From Desulfarculus sp. (lineage in GTDB: Bacteria; Desulfobacterota; Desulfarculia; Desulfarculales; Desulfarculaceae), in assembly GCA_016208115.1 (NCBI GenBank), contig JACQYR010000072.1:1-56677 (forward strand): DNA of 56,677 nucleotides, written 5' to 3'. The translations under genes and the position numbers were made by a program. Positions 47,445 to 56,271 of this stretch are shown piece after piece. The notes beneath the pieces were generated by a model. It did not search any database and was not told where the DNA came from. It saw nothing but the letters and a program-made list of their open reading frames with translations. The stretch's first letter is position 1; each line of letters begins with the position of its first letter.

Positions 47445-48236
47445 TTATTGGCCGTCCGGGCACCGGACCACCCGGGCCAGGGCCTCCACCACCTCCGCGT
47501 CCAGGCGGTGGGGGCATTGCTTGCGCAGGTTGGCCAGGGCCGTCTGTTGGTCCATGCCCTGCTGGTAGGGGCGGTCGGTGGTCATGGCGTCATAGCCGTC
47601 GGCCGCGGCGATGATGAGCGCGCCCCGGGGGATGTCCGGGGCCTTGAGGTGCCGGGGATAGCCTGACCCGTCCAGGCGCTCGTGGTGGCAGCGCACAAAG
47701 TCCAGGGCCGGCCCCAGGAAGTCCAAGCCGCGCAGGATGCCGTAGCCCACCTCGGGGTGCCGCAGGATGATCTTCACCAGCTCGGGCGGGTTCTTCTGGC
47801 CGTGGTCCTCGAAGAGCCGGTCGCTAAAGCCGATCTTGCCGATGTCGTGCAAGAGCCCGCCCAGGCGCACGGCCTGGGCTTCCTCCTCGACCAGGCCCAG
47901 CTCCCGGGCCGTGGCCCCGGCCAGCTCGCCCACCCGGCTGGCGTGCCCCTCGGTGTAGGCGTTGCGCGCGGCTAAAGCGTTGGCCATGGCCGAGACCGTG
48001 GCGATGGTGGCCTGGCGGATGCGCTGATTCAACTCCTCCAACTGCTCAATGAGCTGCCCAAGGCGATACTCCCGGGCCTCCACCTTGACCATCATCAGGC
48101 CCATGGCCTCGGCCACGGTGCGCAGGGGCTCGGGCACCTCGGGCCGGGTCAGCTCCATGATGCGGTCGGAGTAATGCCCCTCGGCGATCTCCCGTATCAC
48201 CTCCAGCAGGCGCTGGCCGGCCTGGCTTTGGTCCAT
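47445..48236 (-). CDS. HD-GYP domain protein (putative c-di-GMP phosphodiesterase)
   Basis: GHASRVGELAGATARELGL, LLHDIGKIGFSDRLFED, HHERLDGSGYPRHLKAPDIPRGALIIAAADGYDAMTTDRPY. Confidence 0.9.
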   Translation of the reverse strand: MDQSQAGQRLLEVIREIAEGHYSDRIMELTRPEVPEPLRTVAEAMGLMMVKVEAREYRLGQLIEQLEELNQRIRQATIATVSAMANALAARNAYTEGHASRVGELAGATARELGLVEEEAQAVRLGGLLHDIGKIGFSDRLFEDHGQKNPPELVKIILRHPEVGYGILRGLDFLGPALDFVRCHHERLDGSGYPRHLKAPDIPRGALIIAAADGYDAMTTDRPYQQGMDQQTALANLRKQCPHRLDAEVVEALARVVRCPDGQ

Positions 48237-48254
48237 TGCGCCTCCCTTGGCGGC

Positions 48255-49022
48255 CTAGCGCCCGGCCATGAAATCCAGCACCGCCTCGTTGAAGGCCGCC
48301 GGCTTCTCGATGTTGGCCATGTGCCCGGCCTTCTCGATGACGGTCAGGCCCGCGCCGGCAATGTTTTTGACCAGATACTGGCTGTACTTGAGCGGGGTGA
48401 GGTTGTCCTGGTCGCCGACGATGCACCAGGCGGGCAGGCGTATCTCCCCCAGGCGAAGGCTGATGTCGAAGTTGTCGCAGGCCGTGAAGTCGCCCCAGAT
48501 CACCTGGGGGTCGTTCTGGGCCATCTCCCGGGCGCCCTGCTCGATGAGCCCAGGGTCTGCCCCGGGGGCGTAGGCGTATTTCACGACCAGGCTCACCGTG
48601 GGCGCGAAGTTGTGCAGCAGGCCCTCCAGGATGGCAGGCAGCACCTTGAGCCGGCTGCCGGTGCCGGCCAGGATAAGGCCCCGCAGCAGATGGGGCCGTT
48701 CCAGGGCCAACTGCATGGCCACCGCCCCGCCCAGGGAGTGGCCCAGGAGCACCGGCCGCGCCGGCCCGGCGGCCAGGAAATCGCCCAGCCAGGCGGCGTA
48801 GTCCTCCACCACCTGGCAGCCCGGCCCCGGGGTCTGGCCATGGCCGGGCAGGTCAATGGCCGCCACGTTGACCTGGCCGGAGAGCCCGGCCAACTGGGGC
48901 AGGAAGTTCTCGGCCCGCCCGCCGGAGCCGTGCAGGCACAAGAGGCTGGGCCGCGCCGGGTCAAAGGCCTGGCGGCCCTGCCGTAGCCCGATGCTCTGTC
49001 CCTTGAGATGCTGGTCCCACAT
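48255..49022 (-). CDS. Alpha/beta hydrolase
   Basis: MWDQHLKGQSIGLRQG...LLCLHGSGGRAENFLPQL, VLLGHSLGGAVAMQLAL; long upstream ORF extension rejected. Confidence 0.88.
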   Translation of the reverse strand: MWDQHLKGQSIGLRQGRQAFDPARPSLLCLHGSGGRAENFLPQLAGLSGQVNVAAIDLPGHGQTPGPGCQVVEDYAAWLGDFLAAGPARPVLLGHSLGGAVAMQLALERPHLLRGLILAGTGSRLKVLPAILEGLLHNFAPTVSLVVKYAYAPGADPGLIEQGAREMAQNDPQVIWGDFTACDNFDISLRLGEIRLPAWCIVGDQDNLTPLKYSQYLVKNIAGAGLTVIEKAGHMANIEKPAAFNEAVLDFMAGR

Positions 49023-49069
49023 GGTGTGTCTCCTTTGACTGACGCCGCCGAACTGGGCCGGCCGCGCCG

Positions 49070-51301
49070 CTAGAATCCATAGCCAAAATAGAAGTAGAGA
49101 TTCAGCCGTCCGGCCTCGCCCAGGCCCACGGTCACCTCCGCCGGTCCCAGGGGGGTGTCGTAGGCCAGGCCGGCGCCACCGCCCCAGCGCAGGTCGTCCA
49201 GCTTGGCCAGGGAGTTCTCCACGCTGTCGCTGACCTTGCCGGCGTTGACCGCGGTCTGCCAGTACAGGCTGGGCGTGAGCTTGTAGCGGTGCAGCAGTTG
49301 GGCGCGCAAAAGCTCCTGGCCGAAGAACTCGTCGTTGGCATAGCCCCACAGGCCCGGATAACCGCCCAGGAACATCACCTGGGCCAGGGGGGCCCCGCTG
49401 TCCAGGGAGGTGCCCAGGCTCCAGTTGGGCACCAGGGTCTGGCGGTCGGTGAGGGCCAGGGCCACCTTGGCCTCCCAGGTCAGCCGCATGAAGTCCCGGG
49501 TGGAGTACAGGCTCTTCATGCTGCGGAAGGCCGTGATCTCGGAGCGGAAGCCCCGGGTGGCATAGGGGTCGCGGTCCAGGTTGTCCAGGCGCAGGCTCAG
49601 GCGGGGGCCGGCGGCGGTGTCGGTGCCCTCTGGCAGGGCGATGGTGGCCACCCGCGTCGAGATGGTTTCCACCTGATAGAGGTAGCCCAGGCGCAGTTCG
49701 CCCAGGGTGCCCAGGTATTGGCCCGCCTCCAGGGCCAGGCTGGTGGTCTGGCGCAGGTACTGGGCCTTGATGGACTGGTTGGCGTAGACGTCGTAGAGCC
49801 TGCTCAGGTAGCCAATCTCGGGGCTGAAGAACAGGCCCTCCCAGGGCTTGTTGGGCAGCATCAGGCGGCCGCCCACGCCGTAGACGCGGCCCATGTACAC
49901 GTCGGCCTCGCCATAGGCCCCGCCGTAGAACAGGTTGTTGCGCCGCAGGTTGAGGTGGGCCTCCAGGGCGTCGGCCCGCTCGCTGTTGACCCCCAGGCGC
50001 AGGCCCAGGCGGGTGACCATGTCGCCCAGGGGCTTTTCGCGCAGGTTGAAGCGCACCTCCGAGCGTCCCTCCTGGCCGGGGATGACCTCGTAGGCCACGT
50101 TCTCCAGGGTGCCCAGGCCGTAGAGCTTCTGCACCGCCTGGTCCAGGTCCTGGCTGCTGATCTTCTGCCCCGGCTGGAAGGGGGCCAGGCGCTTGACCTC
50201 GGCCTGGTAGACACGGGGGCCGATCATGCTCACCTTGCCGACCACGATGTCCCGCACCGGCTCCACCCCGGGACGCGGACGCTGGGCCAGTTGCACGCCC
50301 CGTCCGGTGGCCAGGGCCTGGAGCCGGGGCGCGGCCTGGCGGGCGGCCGCCAGGCCGATCTCGCTTATCTCCTGGCCCTTGGCGAAATCGGCGTTGCTGA
50401 TCTTGGTCAGGTCGGGGGCGATGACCAAGTCGGCCAGGCGGGCGTCCTCCAGGGTGGCCCGGATCATGTGCAGGCTCAAGGTCTGGTCCATGACGTCCAC
50501 GAAGTCGCGCAGGTGGGCGCGGTCCTTGAGGGGCGTGGAGACGTTGACCGCGATGACGATGTCGGCGCCCATGTCCCTGACCGTGCGCACCGGCAGGTTC
50601 TGCACCACCCCGCCGTCCACCAAGAGGCGCCCCTCCAACTCGTAGGCCGGGAAGACCGAGGGGATGGACATGGAGGCCCGCATGGCCTGGGCCAGGTTGC
50701 CCCGGGCCAGCACCACGGCCTCGCCGTTGGTCAGGTCGGTGGCCACGGCCCGGAAGGGAATGGGCAGGCGGTCGAAGTCGTCCACGTGGGCCACGGGCAG
50801 GCACAGGCGGGTTAAGAGGGCCGTGAGCTTGTAGCCGCTGATGAGGCCGGCGGGCAGGTGCACGGTGCCCTCGCCCAGGCCCACCTCGAACAGATATTTC
50901 CGGTTCTCGTCTTTCTGATCGAAGCGCAAGAGCCGGCGTTCGGGCTGGGAGGAAAAGGACTCCTTCCAGTCCACCTTGGCCACGATCTCCTCGATCTGGG
51001 CCGGGGTGTAGCCGGCGCAATAGAGCCCGCCCACGATGGAGCCCATGGAGGTGCCGGCCACCATGTCCACGGGGATGCCCAGTTCCTCGATGACCTTGAG
51101 CACCCCGATGTGGGCCAGGCCCCGGGCCCCGCCGCCGGAGAGCGCCAGCCCCACCTTGAGGCGCCCCGGCGCCGGGGGCGCGGCCTTCTGGCCCTCGCCC
51201 GCCTGGACATTGCCGGCGCCCAGGGCCAGGCCCAGGATGACCAAGCAGGCCATCAGCAGGGCCGGTGGCGGCGGATATTTCCGGCGCGGAAGACGTGGCA
51301 A
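49070..51301 (-). CDS. Patatin-like phospholipase with POTRA/Omp85-type C-terminus (PlpD-like, type Vd)
   Basis: GLALSGGGARGLAHIGVLKVIEELGIPVDMVAGTSMGSIVGGLYCAG, VDGGVVQNLPV, C-terminal beta-barrel ending LYFYFGYGF. Confidence 0.9.
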   Translation of the reverse strand: MPRLPRRKYPPPPALLMACLVILGLALGAGNVQAGEGQKAAPPAPGRLKVGLALSGGGARGLAHIGVLKVIEELGIPVDMVAGTSMGSIVGGLYCAGYTPAQIEEIVAKVDWKESFSSQPERRLLRFDQKDENRKYLFEVGLGEGTVHLPAGLISGYKLTALLTRLCLPVAHVDDFDRLPIPFRAVATDLTNGEAVVLARGNLAQAMRASMSIPSVFPAYELEGRLLVDGGVVQNLPVRTVRDMGADIVIAVNVSTPLKDRAHLRDFVDVMDQTLSLHMIRATLEDARLADLVIAPDLTKISNADFAKGQEISEIGLAAARQAAPRLQALATGRGVQLAQRPRPGVEPVRDIVVGKVSMIGPRVYQAEVKRLAPFQPGQKISSQDLDQAVQKLYGLGTLENVAYEVIPGQEGRSEVRFNLREKPLGDMVTRLGLRLGVNSERADALEAHLNLRRNNLFYGGAYGEADVYMGRVYGVGGRLMLPNKPWEGLFFSPEIGYLSRLYDVYANQSIKAQYLRQTTSLALEAGQYLGTLGELRLGYLYQVETISTRVATIALPEGTDTAAGPRLSLRLDNLDRDPYATRGFRSEITAFRSMKSLYSTRDFMRLTWEAKVALALTDRQTLVPNWSLGTSLDSGAPLAQVMFLGGYPGLWGYANDEFFGQELLRAQLLHRYKLTPSLYWQTAVNAGKVSDSVENSLAKLDDLRWGGGAGLAYDTPLGPAEVTVGLGEAGRLNLYFYFGYGF

Positions 51302-51524
51302 GCGGCGCGCTCCCTTGAAGGACCGTGGATGAGGGCGTTAAGCTGGTTATGGAGTGCTGGCCGCCAGAATAGCAAACCCCCCAAAACTTGCAAAGCGCTT
51401 ATGCCACCGCCCCGCGGCCCGCGACCAACCCATCCTCTGGCCCAAAAACCGCACCCCCAGGCCGGCGAAACCGTTGATAATAGGTATCAGCAAAACTTTT
51501 TCGCGCCAGGAGCGGAGAAACCCC

Positions 51525-52631
51525 ATGGAACTGCCGCCCAGCCTGCAAAATTCTCCCCATTTGCTGAGCCAGGTGCTGGGCGCGCTGACCCATGCCGTCA
51601 TCCTGGCCGACCTGGGCGGCACGGTGCTGTACCTCAACCCCCAGGCCGAGAGGCTCCTGGGCTGCCGGGCCGAGCAGGCCCAGGGCCAGGCCCTGTCACG
51701 CTTCTTCATGCCCGACGACCAGGACTTTCTCTACCCCAACCTGCTGCACCTGGCCGGCCAGGGCCAAACCTTCCGGGGCGAACTCTTGTTGCGCAACGGG
51801 CAGGGCCAGGGGTTCTTCGCCTTCCTGTCCCTGGACCAGGTGCCCCCGGCGCCGGGGCAAGAGCCCCTGATTCTCATGGGCCTGGAGGACATTGACCGCC
51901 AAAAAAAACTGGAGAAGATACTGGGCAAGGCCAACTACGGCGATCTCTTGACCATCGCCAACTCCATCGCCCACGAGCTGCGCAACCCCCTGACCGGCAT
52001 CGGCGGGTTCGTCAACCGCCTGTACAAGTCCTGCCGCATCTCCATGGACCATGACCAGTACTACAAATACATCATCAGCAACCTCAACCGCATCGAGCTG
52101 TTGGTGCGCAAGGTCAACGACCTGGTGGCCCTGCACGAACCCGCCCTGACCGAGGAGTCCATGGGCGCGGTGGTGGACGAGGCCTTAAGGGCGCGTGGCG
52201 AGGAGATCGCCCGGCGACAGATAACCGTGCATACCCAGGTGGAGGATCTGCGGCTGACCCTGGACAGACAGCAGATGCAGCGGGGCTTAAGTATCCTGAT
52301 TGACAACGCCTTGGAGTTCACGCCCCAGGGCGGGGTCATCCACATCGAGGCCCGCCAGGAGGACAACTGCTGCCGGCTGACCTTTAGCGACAGCGGCCGG
52401 GGCATCGCCCCCCAGGACCTGCCCTTCATCTTCAACCCCTTCTTCAGCACCAAGGCCGACGGCCTGGGCATTGACCTGGCGGTGCTCAAGCGGATCGTGC
52501 AGGCCCACGGAGGCAGCGTGCAGGCCCAGTCCCAGCCCGGCCAGGGGGCCACCTTCCTGCTGAAGCTGCCCCTGGAGCGACGCCGGGCCATCCGCACCAC
52601 CCTGTTGGCCGGGCAGGCCTCCGGCCAGTGA
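51525..52631 (+). CDS. PAS-domain sensor histidine kinase
   Basis: ADLGGTVLYLNPQAERLLGC, SIAHELRNPLTGIGGFVNRL, LIDNALEFTP, FSDSGRGIAPQDLPFIFNPFFSTKADGLGIDLAVLKRIV. Confidence 0.92.
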   Translation: MELPPSLQNSPHLLSQVLGALTHAVILADLGGTVLYLNPQAERLLGCRAEQAQGQALSRFFMPDDQDFLYPNLLHLAGQGQTFRGELLLRNGQGQGFFAFLSLDQVPPAPGQEPLILMGLEDIDRQKKLEKILGKANYGDLLTIANSIAHELRNPLTGIGGFVNRLYKSCRISMDHDQYYKYIISNLNRIELLVRKVNDLVALHEPALTEESMGAVVDEALRARGEEIARRQITVHTQVEDLRLTLDRQQMQRGLSILIDNALEFTPQGGVIHIEARQEDNCCRLTFSDSGRGIAPQDLPFIFNPFFSTKADGLGIDLAVLKRIVQAHGGSVQAQSQPGQGATFLLKLPLERRRAIRTTLLAGQASGQ

Positions 52632-52662
52632 ACCATGCCGCGCCGCCCGCCCCGGCCTGGTA

Positions 52663-52861
52663 ATACCAATAAGCGTTCAAAAACAATTTTGAACGCTTAT
52701 TGGTATGCGGGCCATGGATGGCCCGCCGGGCGCGCAAGCGCCCGCTCATCCGGGCAAAACCCGGGGTCCCCACAAAGCGAGAGCTTTGTGGGGTGGAGTC
52801 ACGCTTTTGCCCGGATGAGAAGCGATCAAAGCCATGGAAGGCTTTGATCGCAACTTGGTAT
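52663..52861 (+). repeat. Copy B of the multi-hairpin repeat (five hairpins)
   Basis: H1 ATACCAATAAGCGTTCAAAA/TTTTGAACGCTTATTGGTAT; H2 GCGGGCCATGGATGGCCCGC; H3 CGGGCGC-GCAA-GCGCCCG; H4 CTCATCCGGGCAAAA/TTTTGCCCGGATGAG enclosing CCCCACAAAGC-GAGA-GCTTTGTGGGG; H5 GCGATCAAAGCC/GGCTTTGATCGC; ends TTGGTAT. Confidence 0.92.
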
Positions 52862-52956
52862 AAAAGCAAACCCCTGGCCGGCCCGAAGGCCGTACCAGGG
52901 GCGCCCGCCGCGGGCGCGAGGCCGCGGACTTGGGTGGAGGCCCTAAAGGGCGGGGT

Positions 52957-53199
52957 TTACTCCGCCTCGGCCTCGCTCTTGATCTTCTTGTACTTGGCCG
53001 TCTCCGAGATTTTCTTCTGGGCCGCCTCGCAGGCATCCTCAACGGTGAGGTGGATCTCGCCGCACTCGGGGCAGGTCATCTCCACCTCGTCGCCAATGGT
53101 GCGGCCCTTGATCTCGTCGGCGGTCATGTGGCCGATGGAACCGCACTTGGTGTCCACGCGCTCCGCCCTCACCTTGGAGCGCTCCTTGCTGTCGGGCAT
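52957..53199 (-). CDS. Small zinc-ribbon protein
   Basis: EMTCPECGEIHLTVEDACEAAQKKI. Confidence 0.55.
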   Translation of the reverse strand: MPDSKERSKVRAERVDTKCGSIGHMTADEIKGRTIGDEVEMTCPECGEIHLTVEDACEAAQKKISETAKYKKIKSEAEAE

Positions 53200-53277
53200 A
53201 TCCCCCTCCTGGTCGTTTGCTGCTCTGCGCCGGGGGCGCGGCTTTCACTGTATGTCACTTGCCGGCCGGGGCCGGTG

Positions 53278-54786
53278 TCAGTCTTGCTTGCGTCCCTGAC
53301 CCAGCAGGTTGCCCCGGGCGTCCAGGACCTCGATCTCCACGATGCGGCCGCCATCCAGGCGGTGAGTGGCGCAGCTCAGTCACGGGTCGTAGGCGCGCAC
53401 CGCCATCTCCACCTTGTTCAGGGCCTCCTCGCTGACCTGGCCGGCCTTGATGACGTCCTGGGCGGCCTTTTTTACGCTCATGTTCATGGGCGCGATGTTG
53501 TGGGTGGTGCCCACGATGAGGTTGGCCTTGGCGATCAGACCGTTGGTATCGGTGGTGTAGTCGTGAATCAGGCTGCCCCGGGGGGCCTCCACGCAGCCCA
53601 CGCCGCGGCCGGCCTTGGGGGTCACGGCATCGCGCACCTTGGGGTCGGTGATGCCGGGGTCGTTTAAAAGCTCCACCACGCGCTCGCAGGCATAGACCAA
53701 CTCGATCAGCCTGGCCCAGTGGTAGAGCATGGTGGACTGGGCCGGCCGGCCGAACTTCTGGCGGAACTCCTCCAGTTCAGCTTGGGCCAGCGGCGTATTG
53801 ATCTTATCGCAAACATTGAGCCTGGCCAAGGTGTTGACGCGGTAAATCCCCTTGGGGGCCTTCAGGTCCATGGAGAAGCCCTCGCCCCAGGAGCGGGCGT
53901 AGGGGAACTTGCCGTAGGACCAGGGCTCGATGTGCTCGCCCAGGTGGTCGGCGTACTCCTGGTAGGTGAAGTCCTGGAAGGAGCCGTCGGGCTTCATCAG
54001 GCGCAAGCTGCCGTCGTAGAGGTTGAGCGAGCCGTCCTTGGGGTCCACGGTGCCCAAGAAGCCGGTGGTGATGCCGCCCAGGTTCAAGGTGTCCTGGTCC
54101 AGCTTGGCGAAGACGTTCTCCTTGGCGAAGCTCATGCAGAACTTGGCGAACTCCAGTTGCTCCTGGCACTGGGCCAGAAGCTCCTGGCGCTCGGCCTCGC
54201 TCATGGGCTTAGAGAAACCGCCGGTGACCATGGCGATGGGGTGGATGACCTTGCCGGCGAACTTCTCGATCATCATCTGGCCGGCCTGGCGCATCTTGAC
54301 CACCCTGGCGGCCAGCTCCGGGGCGGCGCCCACGATGCCGATGACGTTGCGCACCCCGTACTCGGCCCCCGGCCCCAGCACGAAGTCCGGGGCGGCCAGG
54401 AAGAAGAAGTGCAGAATTTTGTCGTTGATGTGGGCCATGATCTGCATCAGCTCGCGCAGCTTTTGGCCGGCCGGGGGCACCGTGGCCCCGAAGCAGCCAT
54501 CCACGGCCTTGTTGCTGGCGGTGTGGTGCATCCAGGGGCAGATGCCGCAGATGCGGCTGACGATGCGCGGCACCTCCTCGGCCGGGCGGCCCTCGATGAA
54601 CTTCTCGAAGCCGCGCATGGCCATGATGTGCAACTTGCTGTCGGCCACCTCGCCGGCCTCGTCCAGTTGGATGGCGATGCGGGCGTGGCCCTCGATGCGG
54701 GTCACGGGCTGTATGTTAAGCAGGCGGCCGGCGGCTCCATGGGAGAAGTCCTTGGCCGCATCCTTGATCTCTATGGTCTGGGACAT
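53278..54786 (-). CDS. mvhA: [NiFeSe] F420-non-reducing (Mvh/Vhu-type) hydrogenase large subunit, Sec at UGA 53380-53382
   Basis: RICGICPWMHH N-terminal motif; C-terminus read through UGA: VRAYDP-U-LSCATHRLDGGRIVEIEVLDARGNLLGQGRKQD*, i.e. DP(C/U)xxCxxH. Confidence 0.93.
53348..53362 (-). promoter_or_regulatory. SECIS-like hairpin of mvhA
   Basis: CCGCC-UGGAU-GGCGG, 17 nt after the UGA. Confidence 0.6.
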
Positions 54787-54799
54787 GTGTCTATCCCCC

Positions 54800-55756
54800 C
54801 TACTTCTGGCAGGCGCTTACGCGCCGGCTGGGGTTCATGAGGCGTCCGTGGCCGCCACTGAAGCGCAGCAGGCCAGGGCGGTCAACGACGCCCTTGATGT
54901 CTATGCCGTTGCTGGCCAGAGCGTTGAGCATGTCCAGCAGTTGGTTGCCGTCGTGCTTGACCGGCCCGTAGCATCCCCGGCAGGGCACGCGGGCGCTCAG
55001 GCAGCGGGGAGCCTCGTCGCCGGCCCCGGAGCAGCCGGCCCTGGTCACTGGCCCCATGCAAAGAAGCCCCTGCTCCAACAGGCAGCGCATGTCGCTCAAG
55101 GGCTTCTTGGGGTCGAACTGGGGGGGTTGCAGGAAGCGGCGCACCTGCTTGACCGCGCCCTTGCCCTCGCGCTTGGTGGGGCAGGTGTCGCAGACGCTCT
55201 TGCTGGGCAACTGGGGCGCGCGGCCTTCCAACAGAGCCGTGATGGCCTCGGCGATCTGGTCGGGATGGGGCGGGCAACCCGGGAGGTACAGGTCCACCTT
55301 GACCTTCTCGTCCAGGGCGAAGGTGCGCTCCAGCATCCTGGGCAGCGCCGGGTCGTCGGGGTCGGGGCCGGGGTCGGTGGTCTCGCAGCCCCGGTAGTAG
55401 CGCTCGAAAAGCTCGGCGTCGCTGTAGCTGTTGATGAGCGCCGGGATGCCGCCGTGGGTGGCGCAGGTGCCGAGCGCGATCAGCACGTCGCAGCTTGCGC
55501 GCATGGCCAAGGCCACCTCCAGGTGCTCCTGGTTGCGGATGTTGCCGCTGATGATGCCCACCGTGGCCGGGGGTATCTCCAGGTGATGGAGATCGCCCTG
55601 GCCGGTCTGGCCGTAGTACTTGTGGTCCATGAGCACGGGGATGTGCACGAACTCAAGCTGGGGCAGCACGGCCAGCAAGGTCTCGCCCAGGTTGAGTATG
55701 GATATCTCGCAGCCGGAGCAGGAGCCCAGCCACTCTTCCGCCACCTTTACAGGCAT
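54800..55756 (-). CDS. mvhG: F420-non-reducing hydrogenase small subunit
   Basis: [56 protein letters not shown]. Confidence 0.92.
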   Translation of the reverse strand: MPVKVAEEWLGSCSGCEISILNLGETLLAVLPQLEFVHIPVLMDHKYYGQTGQGDLHHLEIPPATVGIISGNIRNQEHLEVALAMRASCDVLIALGTCATHGGIPALINSYSDAELFERYYRGCETTDPGPDPDDPALPRMLERTFALDEKVKVDLYLPGCPPHPDQIAEAITALLEGRAPQLPSKSVCDTCPTKREGKGAVKQVRRFLQPPQFDPKKPLSDMRCLLEQGLLCMGPVTRAGCSGAGDEAPRCLSARVPCRGCYGPVKHDGNQLLDMLNALASNGIDIKGVVDRPGLLRFSGGHGRLMNPSRRVSACQK

Positions 55757-56205
55757 GCCGCCACCTCCGCTTCCGGCGCCAGCGCCTGGGCGCGGGCGTT
55801 GTACATGGAGGGGCCAAGCGCCCTCACGGTCTCGGTCATCTCGCGCACGCTGCTGGCGAAGCGCTCGGCCTCGGCCGAGGAGCACCACACCAGGCGGAAG
55901 CGCTCCCGCTCCAGGCCCAGCATCTCCAACATGGCCTCCACCACCGCCAACCTGCTCTCGGCCTTCTTATTACCATCCAGGTAATGACATTCGCCGAGGT
56001 GTCAGCCCATGACCATGACGCCATCGGCGCCCTTTTGGAAGGCATCCACCACCAGGTTGGGGTGCACCATGCCCGAGCACATCACGCGCACGATACGCAA
56101 GTTGGCCGGGTACTGCATGCGGTTGGTGCCGGCCAGGTCGGCCGCCGCGTAGGAGCACCAGTTACAGTTGAACGACAGAATCTTGGGTTCAAAGGACATG
56201 GTCAT
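55747..56205 (-). CDS. mvhD: Hydrogenase iron-sulfur subunit MvhD, Sec at UGA 56002-56004
   Basis: [109 protein letters not shown]. Confidence 0.93.
55969..55985 (-). promoter_or_regulatory. SECIS-like hairpin of mvhD
   Basis: AUUACC-UGGAU-GGUAAU, 16 nt after the UGA. Confidence 0.6.
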
Positions 56206-56271
56206 AAACCTCCATGCCTGGGGCCTGGCCCCTTCGGCGGCCGTCAGGGCCGCCGAAGGGGCGCAAACCGC

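Noticed and set aside
49023-51020. N-terminal 666 residues of ORF 48255..51020
   Set aside because: Alternate frame of the patatin-Omp85 gene; only the alpha/beta hydrolase from 49022 is credible
52635-52847. 70-aa ORF over repeat copy B and similar ORFs (52700..53299, 46630..46803, 52746..53042)
   Set aside because: They translate the hairpin repeat itself; frames differ between copies only through stem changes, so coding is not supported
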